A stretch of 64,000 bases of DNA from JASHVB01 sp035523995 (GCA_035523995.1 DATKPQ010000065.1:62001-126000); one strand, 5' to 3'. Shown: positions 17,362 through 27,212, counted from the stretch's first letter. Notes: a model not told the origin generated them from the letters alone. Numbers and translations: made by a program.

Positions 17362-18373
17362 AGGACATGCTCCACGGCAACGAGGATTTCAGCGCATCGT
17401 CCGCCACCCTCAGGCAGCGCGCCATGCGATCCGGCGCGGGATGGCGCGGCGGCGGATCGCCGATCATGCAGGCACTCTGGCAATGGGCGCAGCGCGGTGC
17501 GAAGGCGCAGCCGGCGGGAAGGCGCCGCATGTCCGGCGGGCTGCCCGGGATCGCCGTCACCGGCTCCCCGCGCGATCGCTCATGCACCGTGGAGGCGAGC
17601 AAGCCCGCCGTATACGGATGCGCCGGCGCCCGCAGCACGTCGGCCACCGGACCGCTTTCCACCACGCGGCCGGCATACATCACCGCGATCCGGTCAGCGA
17701 TCTCCGCCGCCACGCCCAGATCGTGGGTGACGAAGATCATGCCCATCCCCAGGTCGCGTTGCAGCCGGCGCAGCAGGATCAGCACCTGGATCTGCACCGT
17801 GGCATCCAGTGCCGTGGTCGGCTCGTCGGCCAGCAGCAGGCGCGGGCCGCAGGACAGCGCCATGGCGATCATTGCGCGCTGGCGCAGCCCGCCCGACAGC
17901 TCGTGCGGATACGCGTCGAGCCGCTGCGCCGCGGAAGGCACCCGCACCAGCTCCAGCAACTCCAGCGCCTTGGCGCGGGCGGTACCGCGGTCGCAGCCGG
18001 TGTGCTGGCGCACCGTCTCGCCGATCTGCTGGCCGATCGTATAGACCGGGTCCAGCGCCGTCATCGGTTCCTGGAACACCATCGACACCAGCCCGCCGCG
18101 CAGTGCGCGCAAGGCGCGGCCGCGCATCGCCAGCACGTCCTGTCCCCCGACACGCACCGCGCCGCCCAGTTGGGCATGCCGCGGTAGCAGCCGCATCAGC
18201 GCGCGCAACGTCACGCTCTTGCCGGAGCCCGACTCGCCCAGGATGCACAGCACCTCGCCAGGCTGCACCGCGAAGCTGACGCCGTTCACCGCATGCACCG
18301 TGGTGTCGCGCGTGACGAACCGGACCGTCAGGTCCTCCACCGCGGCAAGCGGGGTGGTGATGCCCACGTCCAT
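17333..18373 (-). CDS. peptide ABC transporter ATP-binding protein (DppD/OppD type)
   Basis: 346 residues. Walker A GESGSGKS, Q-loop VFQEPMTALDP, signature LSGGLRQRAMIAMAL, Walker B LLLADEPTTALD and H-loop THDLG are all intact. The C-terminal oligopeptide extension with the Cys cluster (CAFAPRCAHCQSAC) likely binds an Fe-S cluster, as in DppD. It powers import with the partner ATPase. The ATG at 18373 is one base from the stop of the partner (TGAcATG), so translation is coupled. Its 3' end overlaps the hydrolase gene. Confidence 0.95.
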   Translation of the reverse strand: MDVGITTPLAAVEDLTVRFVTRDTTVHAVNGVSFAVQPGEVLCILGESGSGKSVTLRALMRLLPRHAQLGGAVRVGGQDVLAMRGRALRALRGGLVSMVFQEPMTALDPVYTIGQQIGETVRQHTGCDRGTARAKALELLELVRVPSAAQRLDAYPHELSGGLRQRAMIAMALSCGPRLLLADEPTTALDATVQIQVLILLRRLQRDLGMGMIFVTHDLGVAAEIADRIAVMYAGRVVESGPVADVLRAPAHPYTAGLLASTVHERSRGEPVTAIPGSPPDMRRLPAGCAFAPRCAHCQSACMIGDPPPRHPAPDRMARCLRVADDALKSSLPWSMSYETERRDHS

Positions 18374-18374
18374 G

Positions 18375-19433
18375 TCACGCAGATCCTGCGCTGGCGGCGC
18401 GGCTGTGGCCGGAGCCGGCATCCTGCATATGGCAGGCGGCAGCGTGCGCGTCCCATCCGTCCGCCGCCAATGCCGGCTCGCGCGCGGCGCACACCGCCTC
18501 GGCGAACGGACAGCGGGTGCGGAAACGGCAGCCCGAGGGTGGATCGATCGGGTTGGGCGGATCGCCGGCGATCGGCGCTTCCTCGATCCGCCGGGCCGGA
18601 TCCATCGACGGGCGAGAAGCCAGCAAGGCACGCGTGTAGGGATGCTTCGGCTCGTGGAACAACGCCTCCGACGGACCGACTTCCACCACCCGGCCGAGAT
18701 ACACCACCAGCACCCGGTCCGAGACGAAACGCACCACGCCAAGATCGTGGCTGATGAACAAATACGTCAGGCCGAACCGCTGCTTGAGGTCGAGCAACAG
18801 GTTCAGAACCTGGGCTTCCACCGACTTGTCGAGCGCGGAGACCGGCTCGTCCAGCACCACCATGCGCGGCCCGGTGGCAAGCGCACGGGCGATGTTCACC
18901 CGCTGCTTCTGCCCGCCGGACAGTTCGTGCGGATAGCGCGGGCCGAACAGATCGGCGTCCAGCCCGACCTGACCCAGCATGCGGCGGGCGATGTCGCGGG
19001 CTTCCGGCCTTTTCGTTCCCTGCACATAGGGACCGAACGCCACCGAATCGCGCACCGGCATGCGCGGGTTCAGCGACGAATAGGAGTCCTGGAACACCAT
19101 CTGCGCCTGCCGGCGCAGGGCACCGACTGAAATGCCGCCCGGCGCGCCGACCGCCTCGCCGTCGAACACCAGTTCGCCGGCATCGGGCACGATCAGGTGC
19201 AGCAGCAGTCGCGCCAGCGTGGATTTGCCGCAACCGGACTCGCCCACGACGCCAAGGGTCTCGCCCTTGCGCACCGCGAAGGAGATCCCGTCCACCGCGC
19301 GGACCACTTTTCCCTTCGCACCCTTGACCGCGAAATGCTTGCGCAGGTCGCGCGCAATCAGCAGCGGCTGCCGCGGCCCGCCGCGGTCGCGTGGATCGGT
19401 GACCCGCGCCGCCAGATCGAGCGCCGCGCTCAC
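18375..19433 (-). CDS. peptide ABC transporter ATP-binding protein (DppF/OppF type)
   Basis: 352 residues. Walker A GESGCGKS, Q-loop VFQDSYSSLNPR, signature LSGGQKQRVNIARAL, Walker B VVLDEPVSALD, H-loop SHDLG; C-terminal Cys-containing extension CRFRTRCPFAEAVC. It starts at GTG 19433, which overlaps the stop codon of the upstream permease by GTGA. A much longer open frame continues upstream, but that is out-of-frame permease DNA. It forms the second cassette of the heteromeric transporter with the gene at 17333. Confidence 0.95.
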   Translation of the reverse strand: MSAALDLAARVTDPRDRGGPRQPLLIARDLRKHFAVKGAKGKVVRAVDGISFAVRKGETLGVVGESGCGKSTLARLLLHLIVPDAGELVFDGEAVGAPGGISVGALRRQAQMVFQDSYSSLNPRMPVRDSVAFGPYVQGTKRPEARDIARRMLGQVGLDADLFGPRYPHELSGGQKQRVNIARALATGPRMVVLDEPVSALDKSVEAQVLNLLLDLKQRFGLTYLFISHDLGVVRFVSDRVLVVYLGRVVEVGPSEALFHEPKHPYTRALLASRPSMDPARRIEEAPIAGDPPNPIDPPSGCRFRTRCPFAEAVCAAREPALAADGWDAHAAACHMQDAGSGHSRAASAGSA

Positions 19434-20401
19434 ATCCGCACGTCCATGGCGGCGCGCAAGCCGTCGCTCACCAGATTGAAGCAGAACGAGGTGATGAAGA
19501 TCGCCACGCCAGGCAGCGCACAGACCCAGGGTACCACCCAGATCGACTGGCGCAGCGTGCTCAGCATCAGGCCCCAGTCCGGCGTCGGCGGGCGCACCCC
19601 CAGGCCGAGGAACGAAAGGCCGGAGGCCAGCAGCATGCTGACGCTGACCAGGCTGGAGGCATAGATGAACACGGGTCCCAGCACATTGCCGAGCACGTGG
19701 TGACGGATGATCGTCAGCGGGCGGGCACCGCTGGCGCGGGCCGCCTCGATGAAGTCGAGGCCTCGCACCTGGGTGGTGGCGGTTTCCGCGACGCGGCAGA
19801 TCGGCGGAATGAACACCAGGGTCAGCGCGATCATGCCGTTGGCGATCCCGCCCCCCATCGCGCCGGCGATCGCGACCGCCAGCAGCACCGACGGGAAGGC
19901 ATAGAACACGTCCATGGTGCGCATCGTCGCGGTATTGATCATGCCGCCGGCAAAGCCGCCGATGACCCCAAGCGTACCGCCCACCACCGAGGCGATCAGC
20001 ACCGGCACAACGCCCATCAGCAGCGCAACACGGCCGCCGAAGAGCAAGCGGGACAGCATGTCGCGGCCGAGTTCGTCGGTCCCCAGCAGATGGCCGCGCC
20101 ATCCGAACGGCTTCAGGCGGCCGATGATGCTTTCCTGGAACGGATTGTCCGGCGCAACCAGCGGGGCGAAGACCGCGGCCAGTACGATCAGCAGGACGAT
20201 CGCGGCGAAGCACAAGGTGGCCGGGTCATGGCGCAGGCGATAGCCGACCGACTGCCAATAGCTGCGCACCGTGATAGCCGGCAGTGCGTGCGCGTCCGGC
20301 GCTGCCGCCGCGTCCGGTTCCGGCCCCGGCAAGCCCATCACCTGCTCCGCGGCCATGGGCTGCCCCGAGGCCATGACGGGCTGGGAGGCCATGACGGTCA
20401 T
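19430..20401 (-). CDS. peptide ABC transporter permease (DppC type)
   Basis: 323 residues. The N-terminal ~40 residues are Met/Pro/Ala-rich and variable; then a first membrane helix (LCFAAIVLLIVLAAVFAPLV) with the OppC signature TDELGRDMLSRLLFGGR, four or five further helices, and the EAA loop EAARASGARPLTIIRHHVLG that contacts the ATPases. The ATG at 20401 overlaps the stop of the upstream permease (ATGA), and its own stop overlaps the next gene, so the four core genes are tightly coupled. Confidence 0.94.
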   Translation of the reverse strand: MTVMASQPVMASGQPMAAEQVMGLPGPEPDAAAAPDAHALPAITVRSYWQSVGYRLRHDPATLCFAAIVLLIVLAAVFAPLVAPDNPFQESIIGRLKPFGWRGHLLGTDELGRDMLSRLLFGGRVALLMGVVPVLIASVVGGTLGVIGGFAGGMINTATMRTMDVFYAFPSVLLAVAIAGAMGGGIANGMIALTLVFIPPICRVAETATTQVRGLDFIEAARASGARPLTIIRHHVLGNVLGPVFIYASSLVSVSMLLASGLSFLGLGVRPPTPDWGLMLSTLRQSIWVVPWVCALPGVAIFITSFCFNLVSDGLRAAMDVRM

Positions 20402-21354
20402 CCGCGCCGCAGCCTGGGATCGACCAGCGACTGCAGCAGATCGACGATCAGGTTGGTGGCAACGAAGATCATCGACAGCGCCAGGATCGTGCCCTGCAAG
20501 ACCGGCACGTCCCGGTTGATGATCGCCTTGGACAGCAGAAATCCGCTGCCGGGCCAGGAGAACACGGTCTCCACCAGGATGGAGCCGCCGAGCAAGTAGC
20601 CGAATTGCAGGCCCATCACGGCCATCACCGGCGGCAGGGCGTTCTTCAGCACATGGCGGGCGACCGCCCATTCCGACAGGCCCTTGGCACGCAGTGTCTG
20701 GACGAAATCCTGGTTGCGGATTTCCGCCACGGCAGCGCGCGTGCTGCGGGCGATGATGCCGATCGGGATCATCGCCAGCGTGATCACCGGCAGCACGAAA
20801 TATTGCAGGTCCCTCCATTGCAGCAGATGAAGCTGCGAAACGCCGTCGGGTCCCATGCCGGTGGCCGGCAGCCACATGTATTGCACGGAAAACAGGATCA
20901 CCAGAACGATGCCGAGCCAATAATTCGGCACGCTGACTCCCGCGACCGCAGCGCCGGTGACAGTACGGTCCAGCCAGCCGCCCGGAAAGCAGCCGGCGAC
21001 CGCACCCATGGCATAGCCGAGCGTGAAGGCCAGCGGCACGGCGAACAAGGCGAGCAAGCCGGTGTTCTTCAGCGCCTGGCCGACTTCAAGGATCACCGGC
21101 CGGCCGTCGGCGATCGAAATGCCGAAATTGCCGGCCAGCACGCGGCCGAGCCAGATCACGTATTGCACCGGGATCGGCTTGTCGAAGCCATAGATGTGCT
21201 TGATCTGGGCGATGGTTGCCGCGGTCGCGTCGGGCGGCAGCACCGTCTCCAGCGGGTCGCCCGGCGCGATATAGACCAGGGAGAAGCACACGATGCTGAC
21301 CCCGAGTGCGATCGGGATCGCGTAGAGGATGCGGCGCAGGATATAAGTTCGCAT
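20398..21354 (-). CDS. peptide ABC transporter permease (DppB type)
   Basis: 318 residues. It opens with the typical DppB N terminus (YILRRILYAIPIALGVSIVC), the periplasmic PGDPLETVLP segment, then five more hydrophobic helices. The EAA loop QTLRAKGLSEWAVARHVLKN lies before GSILVETVFSWPG. It forms the membrane channel with the DppC-type protein. It lies 12 bases after the stop of the binding-protein gene. Confidence 0.95.
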   Translation of the reverse strand: MRTYILRRILYAIPIALGVSIVCFSLVYIAPGDPLETVLPPDATAATIAQIKHIYGFDKPIPVQYVIWLGRVLAGNFGISIADGRPVILEVGQALKNTGLLALFAVPLAFTLGYAMGAVAGCFPGGWLDRTVTGAAVAGVSVPNYWLGIVLVILFSVQYMWLPATGMGPDGVSQLHLLQWRDLQYFVLPVITLAMIPIGIIARSTRAAVAEIRNQDFVQTLRAKGLSEWAVARHVLKNALPPVMAVMGLQFGYLLGGSILVETVFSWPGSGFLLSKAIINRDVPVLQGTILALSMIFVATNLIVDLLQSLVDPRLRRG

Positions 21355-21366
21355 CGCGCGCCGGCC

Positions 21367-22971
21367 TCAGGGCGAGACGGTGACCGGGGTGAGATCGGCG
21401 AACCAGCTCTGCGCCTGGATGAAGCCGTGCACCTTGGGCGACAGGGCGCGCGGATTCACGTCATGCGCCACCCAGATCATCACCGCTTGCTGGTTCATCA
21501 TCTCGTTCAGTTGGGTCAGCAGCGCGAGACGCCTGGCGGGGTCGAACTCGGCGAAGATCGCCGCGATCAGCTTGTCCATGTCCGGGTTGGAGTAGTGGCC
21601 CCAGTTGGCGCCGCTCGGCGCCCAGGCCTTGGTCCAGACATGGCGGATCAGGGCGTTGAACGGGTCCTGGGTCTGGCGGCTGATATTGATCGCATCGATG
21701 TCGGGGCTTTTCTCGCCGCTGCCGCGGGCCAGCGCGAGCAATGCGTTCCAGTCCATGGTGTCGAGCTTCACGTCGAAGCCGGCGGCATCCATGTCGGATT
21801 TCACCAGCTCGTTCATCGGCAGCGGCTGCATCTGGCCGGAGCCCGAGGTGGAGATCGCCAACGTCACCTTGCAGGGCAGGCAGCCGGCTTCCTTCAGCAG
21901 CTCATGCGCCTTCTTCGGATCGTATTTGTAAAGGACGGGGTGGCCGTAATACGGCGTGGACGGCGGCACGCTGGAATAACCCTCGATCATCAGCCCATCG
22001 AGCAAGTCCTTCATGTCGTGCCGGTTGATCGCGTAGTTGGCGGCCTGGCGCACGCGCAGGACCTTGAACGGACCGTGCACGAAATTGAGCTGGTAGCTCC
22101 AGTTGTGCGGATAGGTGTTGGTGTAGATCAGCATGCCGGCGGATTTCAGCCGCGGGATGGCGTCGGGCGACGGCGCTTCGATCCAGTTCACCTGGCCGGA
22201 CAGCAGCGCGGCGGTGCGCGTCGCGGCTTCCGGCATCGGGATCAGGATCAGCCGATCCTGTTTCGGCACGCGCTTCGGATTCCAGTACTCCTGGTTCGGC
22301 ACCATCACCATGCGCTGATGCGGCACTTCGCTTTCGAAGCGGTACGGGCCGGTGCCGGACGGATGCATCATGTAATCCGCCCAGTTGTAATGCAGCTCCT
22401 TGGCGCGGCAGGGGCTGATCAGCATCACGTAGCTGATTTCGTAGGGGAACAATGAGTCGGGAACCTTGGTGCGGATGGCGATGGTGTGGTCGTCGATCTT
22501 CTCGATCGCGGCGAAATTGCCGAGATAGGGCGACGTCTGCGCAAGCTCGGCGGGATCGAACTGCGGCGCCTGCCGGTCGGTGAGGCGTTCCAGGTTCCAT
22601 ACCACGTCATCGGCGGTGAAGGCGCAGCCGTCGTGCCATTTCACGCCCTGGCGGAGGTGGAAGATCCAGCGCGTGTGATCCTGCGGATCGATTTCCCACG
22701 AGGTGGCGAGCCCGGGGACCAGGCCGGACGGCTTGGTGGCACTGGAGAGGTCCCACAGGACCAATGAATCGTAGAGATTGTAGCCGACGAAGCGATAGCC
22801 CTCGAAGCCCTGGTCCGGATTGCCGGTGGTGATCGGCAGGTCACCGGCGGTCATGCCGATGACCAGCGTGCCGCCGCCCGCCGCCCGAGCCGGCGCGGCG
22901 CCGCCGGCAGCCGCCATGGCGCCGGCGGCGAGACAGATGAAAACTCGAATCAGGTCGGGAATGCGCATCAT
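21367..22971 (-). CDS. peptide ABC transporter substrate-binding protein 1
   Basis: 534 residues of solute-binding family 5 (DppA/OppA). The signal peptide is clear (FICLAAGAMAAAGGAAPARA). The mature protein starts GGGTLVIGMTAGDLPITTGN, with the family motif YRFVGYNLYDSLVLWDL, a GTGPYRFES segment and a normal C-terminal lobe. It is a periplasmic receptor for peptides or related ligands. An AAAGG site precedes the ATG. It is about two-thirds identical (by eye) to the next gene upstream; the two share the same C-terminal ending (DLTPVTVSP) and arose by tandem duplication. Confidence 0.94.
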   Translation of the reverse strand: MMRIPDLIRVFICLAAGAMAAAGGAAPARAAGGGTLVIGMTAGDLPITTGNPDQGFEGYRFVGYNLYDSLVLWDLSSATKPSGLVPGLATSWEIDPQDHTRWIFHLRQGVKWHDGCAFTADDVVWNLERLTDRQAPQFDPAELAQTSPYLGNFAAIEKIDDHTIAIRTKVPDSLFPYEISYVMLISPCRAKELHYNWADYMMHPSGTGPYRFESEVPHQRMVMVPNQEYWNPKRVPKQDRLILIPMPEAATRTAALLSGQVNWIEAPSPDAIPRLKSAGMLIYTNTYPHNWSYQLNFVHGPFKVLRVRQAANYAINRHDMKDLLDGLMIEGYSSVPPSTPYYGHPVLYKYDPKKAHELLKEAGCLPCKVTLAISTSGSGQMQPLPMNELVKSDMDAAGFDVKLDTMDWNALLALARGSGEKSPDIDAINISRQTQDPFNALIRHVWTKAWAPSGANWGHYSNPDMDKLIAAIFAEFDPARRLALLTQLNEMMNQQAVMIWVAHDVNPRALSPKVHGFIQAQSWFADLTPVTVSP

Positions 22972-22990
22972 CAGCCTTTCTGCTGCCTTA

Positions 22991-24613
22991 TCAGGGCGAG
23001 ACGGTGACCGGGGTAAGGTCCTGGAACCAGCTTTGCGCCTGCACGAAGCCGTGCACCTTCGGCGACATCGCGCGCGGGTTCAGGTCGTGGACGACGAAGA
23101 TCATGATCGCCTGCCGGCCTTCGAATTCGTGCAGCGTCGTCAGCAGCGCGAGCTGCTTCGCCGGATCGAATACGTGGAAGATCGCGTCGATCAGCTTTTC
23201 CGATATCGGGTCGGAATAGTGGCCCCAATTGGAACCGTTCGGCGCCCAGTACGCCTTTCCGGCCAGCTTGATGATGGCGCTGACCGGATCGAGCAACCCG
23301 CGCGAGAAGTTCAACCCGTCGAGGCCGGGGTTTTTGTCGGCGCCCGCGCGGTAGACATTCAGCAACGTGTTCCAGTCCATCACATCCAGATGCACCTTGA
23401 AGCCGACGGCTTCGAGCTGGGACTTCACCAGCTCGTTCATCGGCAGCGGCTGCATCTGGCCGGAACCCGACGTGGATATCGCGAACGTCACGTCGCACGG
23501 CAGGCACCCCGCTTGCTCCAGCAGCGCGTGCGCTTTTTTCGGATCATAATGATAGCCCGTTTTCTTGCCGTAATACGGCATGCTCGGCGGCACGACGTTG
23601 TATTCCGGAATGGCGGTGCCGGCGAGCAAGTCCACCATGTCGCGGCGATTGATGGCATAGTTCGCCGCCTCGCGGACGCGGATGTCGCGGAACGGGCCGT
23701 GCACGAAATTCAGCATATACGGCCAGTCATGCGGATAGACGTTGGTGACGATCTTCATGCCCGCTGCCTTCAGGCGCGGGATGGCGTCGGGCGACGGCGC
23801 CTCGATCCAGTTCACCTGGCCGGACAGCAGCGCGGCCGTGCGGGTCGCCGCCTCCGGCATCGGGATCAGGATCAGCCGGTCCTGCTTCGGGATGCGGTTC
23901 TTGTCCCAGTAGTCCGGGTTCGGCACCAGTACCAGGCGCTGGTGCGGCACCTCGCTTTCGAAACGATAGGGACCGGTGCCGGACGGATGCATGGCATACT
24001 GTGCCCAATCGTAATGCAATTCCTTCGCCCGGCATGGGCTGATCATGAACACGTAGCTCATGTCGTAGGGAAACAGGGATTCGACAAAATTGGTGTCGAT
24101 CGCGACGGTATGGTCGTCGATCTTCTCCACCGAACGGAAATTGGTCAGCCAGGTTCGGGTGAAGACGAATTGCTGCGGGAAGAAGTCGGGCGCCTTCTGG
24201 TCGTTCCTGATATGGAAGTTCCACAGCACGGCGTCGGCGTCGAATTTGCAGCCGTCGTGAAAGGTGACACCGTGGCGCAGATGGAAGATCCAGCGGCGGT
24301 GGTCCTCGGGATCGATCTCCCAGCTCGTGGCCAGGCCGGGGCGGATGTCGGAGGGTTTATCGGCCTTCGACAGGTCCCACAGGATCAGCGAATCGTACAG
24401 GTTATAGCCGACGAAGCGATAGCCTTCGAACCCCTGGTCGGGATCGCCCGTGGTAACCGGGATGTCGCCCGCGGTCATGCCGACAATCAGCGTGCCGCCG
24501 CCGGCCGCCGCAGGAACAACGCAGACGAGCCAGGCGAGGATGGCAACGGCGGCGGCATGCGCCGCGGCCCTGAGGAGAACGAGGCGGCGATGCAACGGCT
24601 GGGCCAGTGTCAT
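22991..24613 (-). CDS. peptide ABC transporter substrate-binding protein 2
   Basis: 540 residues, solute-binding family 5, first gene of the operon. The signal peptide region is Ala-rich and hydrophobic (AVAILAWLVCVVPAAAGGG). Motifs mirror those of the paralog (TLIVGMTAGDIPVTTGDPDQ, GTGPYRFES, SGSGQMQPLPMNELVKS). Differences concentrate in the region after the first lobe (FFPQQFVFTRTWLTNFRSVE versus FDPAELAQTSPYLGNFAAIE), which may alter ligand choice. ATG 24613 is chosen because it gives a clean signal peptide; ATGs at 24655 and 24682 are possible. It is 19 bases from the second copy. Confidence 0.92.
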   Translation of the reverse strand: MTLAQPLHRRLVLLRAAAHAAAVAILAWLVCVVPAAAGGGTLIVGMTAGDIPVTTGDPDQGFEGYRFVGYNLYDSLILWDLSKADKPSDIRPGLATSWEIDPEDHRRWIFHLRHGVTFHDGCKFDADAVLWNFHIRNDQKAPDFFPQQFVFTRTWLTNFRSVEKIDDHTVAIDTNFVESLFPYDMSYVFMISPCRAKELHYDWAQYAMHPSGTGPYRFESEVPHQRLVLVPNPDYWDKNRIPKQDRLILIPMPEAATRTAALLSGQVNWIEAPSPDAIPRLKAAGMKIVTNVYPHDWPYMLNFVHGPFRDIRVREAANYAINRRDMVDLLAGTAIPEYNVVPPSMPYYGKKTGYHYDPKKAHALLEQAGCLPCDVTFAISTSGSGQMQPLPMNELVKSQLEAVGFKVHLDVMDWNTLLNVYRAGADKNPGLDGLNFSRGLLDPVSAIIKLAGKAYWAPNGSNWGHYSDPISEKLIDAIFHVFDPAKQLALLTTLHEFEGRQAIMIFVVHDLNPRAMSPKVHGFVQAQSWFQDLTPVTVSP

Positions 24614-25094
24614 GACAGGTCTCGGCGGCAACCCATGCTGCGGTGCAACATGCATGCCATCACTGACCCGCCTGAATCTCACTCGGAACCGGCGACTTGC
24701 CGCCTATAGAATGGGCATTTGCAGTGAATTTAAGCTAATGTCCGGTGCCGAAGTGACGTGCGGTCCGCCCGCTGCCCTGTGCAGGGCGAGCGGCCATAGA
24801 AAACCCTGCTCGCCTTGTAGGGTACGGGAGCGACGCTCACTATTACCGAAGCGAGGTTTGAGGCTGCTGCCGCCACCGGACCATCCCGCGCACCTTCCGC
24901 GGCTGCCGGACGTAGCCTCTGCTGTTGTGATCCTGACGGATGGTGGCCGCTCCGCATGTCGGCAAAAGTCACTGCGGGCGAAGCGAAACGATCTCCCCCG
25001 CGAGCATATACATAGTGCCTTGGGGATTGCTTCGCCTCGCTTGCACCGGAAGCGGATGCGTTCCATCAAGTTCCAAAGACGCGATTGGCGACCC
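24614..25094. other. divergent intergenic region of the peptide operon
   Basis: About 480 bases between the peptide-transport operon and the GH28-type gene. It should hold both promoters; I see no consensus boxes I would defend. One short inverted repeat (GGCGAGC at about 24784 with GCTCGCC at about 24809) could form a hairpin. No protein-like frame or RNA gene is recognised. Confidence 0.4.
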
Positions 25095-26636
25095 ATGACC
25101 GCTCCACCCAAAGCGACTTCCACTCTGCGCGAACTCGAAATTCCAGCCGGCAACGAACTGAGCGTGCGTTCATTCGGCGCAACAGGGGATGGCAAGACAC
25201 TCGACAGCCGCGCGATCAATCTCGCCATTGCAGCAGCAAGCGACAGCGGCGGCGGAACAGTGTGGTTTCCGCCGGGAACATACCTGAGCTTCTCTATCCG
25301 GCTGCGCAACCATATCAGGCTTTACCTGCATCCCGGAGCGGTCATCGTCGCGGCGGACCCACCGCCCTACGCCAGCAATACCGACGGTTACGATCCGCCG
25401 GAGCCGGGCGCCGCGACACAATTTCCCTATCAGGACTTCGGCCACAGCCACTGGCACAACAGTCTGATCTGGGGGCAGGACGTACGGAATGTCGCCATCG
25501 AAGGAAATGGCCTCATCTGGGGTCGCGGCCTGGTGAATGGCGATTTCGAACCCGGTCACCTGCCGGCCGCTCAACCTGGTGTTGGCAACAAGGCCATCGC
25601 GTTGTTGAACGCGCAAAACATCATCCTTAAGGACATTTCGCTGCTTGAGTGCGGCCATGTCGCAGTGCTCGCGACCGGCACCGACAACATCCGGGCGGAA
25701 AATCTCACCATCGACACCAACCGGGACGGACTCAATTTCGACTGTTGCAAGGACGTCCGGGTTATCGGCTGCAAAATCAACTCGCCGAACGACGACGGGA
25801 TCTGCCTGAAAAGTACCTACGCGCTTGGCAGGCCGGTCCCCACCCAGGACGTCCTGATCCAGGATTGCACTCTCACCGGCGCTTACGTCATCGGCTCGGT
25901 GATGGACCACAGCCATAGCCGCCTCGGCAACGATCCCCGCATGATTGCCGAACATTATAACTGCCGCATCAAGCTTGGCACCGAGTCCAATGGCGGTTTC
26001 CGCAACGTCGTCATCAGAAACAATGTCATGCACGGGTGTCGCGGACTCGGCATCCTGACTGTCGACGGCGGCATCGTTCAGGGCATCGCCATCCAAGGTC
26101 TTACCCTCCACGACGTCCGCGGCGAACCCCTGTTCTTGCGCCTGGGCGCGCGGCTCAACGGTCCGCCGGGAACCGCACCGGGAGTACTACGCGACGTGAC
26201 GATACGCGATGTCTATTGCGAGCAATCGTACACCTCGATACCGATGATCATCAGCGGCATCCCCGGCCATCCGATCCAGAACATAGAAATGCGCCACATC
26301 CACATGAAGATGCGGGGAGGCGGGACGGAGGAGATGGCAGACGTTGTCCCGCCTGAGGCCATCCAATCCTACCCGGAACCTGGCGGACATGTTCAATGTT
26401 TCGGTACTGCGTATCCGGCCTCAGGCCTGTTTGCGCGCCATGTCAGCGGCCTTGATATCAAACGATTCTCGCTCGAGTGCGCCCGGCCGGATCGACGACC
26501 GGCCGTCTGGCTTGAGGATGCGGAAAAGTCCAACATCCTGCTTTCGAACACCGGCGGCATGCGCCAGGACCGGCTCTTCCGGTTCTCCGGCCGCGTCAGG
26601 AGCACGCGCGTGCAGCGCCGTACAGCGTTCGGCTGA
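25095..26636 (+). CDS. polygalacturonase-like (GH28) right-handed beta-helix protein
   Basis: 513 residues. It starts with the pectate-lyase-type N-terminal motif SVRSFGATGDGKTLDSRAIN and GGGTVWFPPGTYLSFSIRLR, followed by parallel beta-helix repeats. The GH28 core is recognisable around NRDGLNFDCCKDVRVIGC, SPNDDGICLKS (paired Asp), SVMDHSHSRLGND and IKLGTESNGGFRNV. Family enzymes hydrolyse polygalacturonate or rhamnogalacturonan. No signal peptide is visible from this start, which is odd for a secreted hydrolase; an alternative ATG at 25056 does not add one. It lies divergent from the peptide operon. Confidence 0.88.
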   Translation: MTAPPKATSTLRELEIPAGNELSVRSFGATGDGKTLDSRAINLAIAAASDSGGGTVWFPPGTYLSFSIRLRNHIRLYLHPGAVIVAADPPPYASNTDGYDPPEPGAATQFPYQDFGHSHWHNSLIWGQDVRNVAIEGNGLIWGRGLVNGDFEPGHLPAAQPGVGNKAIALLNAQNIILKDISLLECGHVAVLATGTDNIRAENLTIDTNRDGLNFDCCKDVRVIGCKINSPNDDGICLKSTYALGRPVPTQDVLIQDCTLTGAYVIGSVMDHSHSRLGNDPRMIAEHYNCRIKLGTESNGGFRNVVIRNNVMHGCRGLGILTVDGGIVQGIAIQGLTLHDVRGEPLFLRLGARLNGPPGTAPGVLRDVTIRDVYCEQSYTSIPMIISGIPGHPIQNIEMRHIHMKMRGGGTEEMADVVPPEAIQSYPEPGGHVQCFGTAYPASGLFARHVSGLDIKRFSLECARPDRRPAVWLEDAEKSNILLSNTGGMRQDRLFRFSGRVRSTRVQRRTAFG

Positions 26637-26795
26637 CCGCCCCGATCTTGAAGGCCAAGCCGGTGCCGCACCCCTGTGCCGGGGGCACGCCACGATCTCG
26701 CGCAGCGCGTCCCCTTATGGCGGCCCACCCTCGCCCGGACTACCATCGGCTCCCGACACGTCCGTGCACCAATACGTCCATAAAGCGGAGGCACC

Positions 26796-27200
26796 ATGCC
26801 GTTCGATGAAACCGGAGGCCGCCCAAGCCGTCGCCCCTCCCGCAACGTCCTCGGCGGCGTTCTGGAGAGTTGCTCGACCCAGCCGCTCACCGGCTTCTTC
26901 CGCAACGGTTGCTGCGATACCTCGCCCGAAGACGCCGGCAGCCACACGGTGTGCGCGGTGATGACCGACGAATTCCTCGCCTTCAGCAAGACTGCCGGCA
27001 ACGACCTGTCAACACCCCGGCCGGAATTCGGCTTCGACGGACTGAAGGCCGGCAACCGCTGGTGCCTCTGCGCGCCCCGCTGGCAGGAGGCGCTGCAAGC
27101 CGGCCGCGCCCCCAAAGTGGTGTTGCGCGCAACCGAAATGGGCGCCTTGCAATGGTGCTCTTTGGATGATCTGAAACGCCACGCCGTTGATTTGAACTGA
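26796..27200 (+). CDS. DUF2237 family protein
   Basis: 134 residues, nearly all one DUF2237 domain: NVLGGVLESCSTQPLTGFFR, NGCCDTSPEDAGSHTVCAVM, TDEFLAFSKTAGNDLSTPRP, GNRWCLCAPRW and a C-terminal LKRHAVDL. Four or five conserved Cys may bind metal; the function of the family is not known. An AGG-rich site precedes the ATG. It lies 12 bases from the next gene and is probably co-transcribed with it. Confidence 0.92.
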   Translation: MPFDETGGRPSRRPSRNVLGGVLESCSTQPLTGFFRNGCCDTSPEDAGSHTVCAVMTDEFLAFSKTAGNDLSTPRPEFGFDGLKAGNRWCLCAPRWQEALQAGRAPKVVLRATEMGALQWCSLDDLKRHAVDLN

Positions 27201-27212
27201 CCGCGTCCGGCA

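Noticed and set aside
20605..22455. A 616-codon plus-strand open frame antisense to the peptide transporter
   Set aside because: It is a shadow frame of conserved, clearly real genes on the other strand.
24780..24820. tRNA or riboswitch before the GH28-type gene
   Set aside because: A single short hairpin was visible; there is no cloverleaf or conserved riboswitch core.
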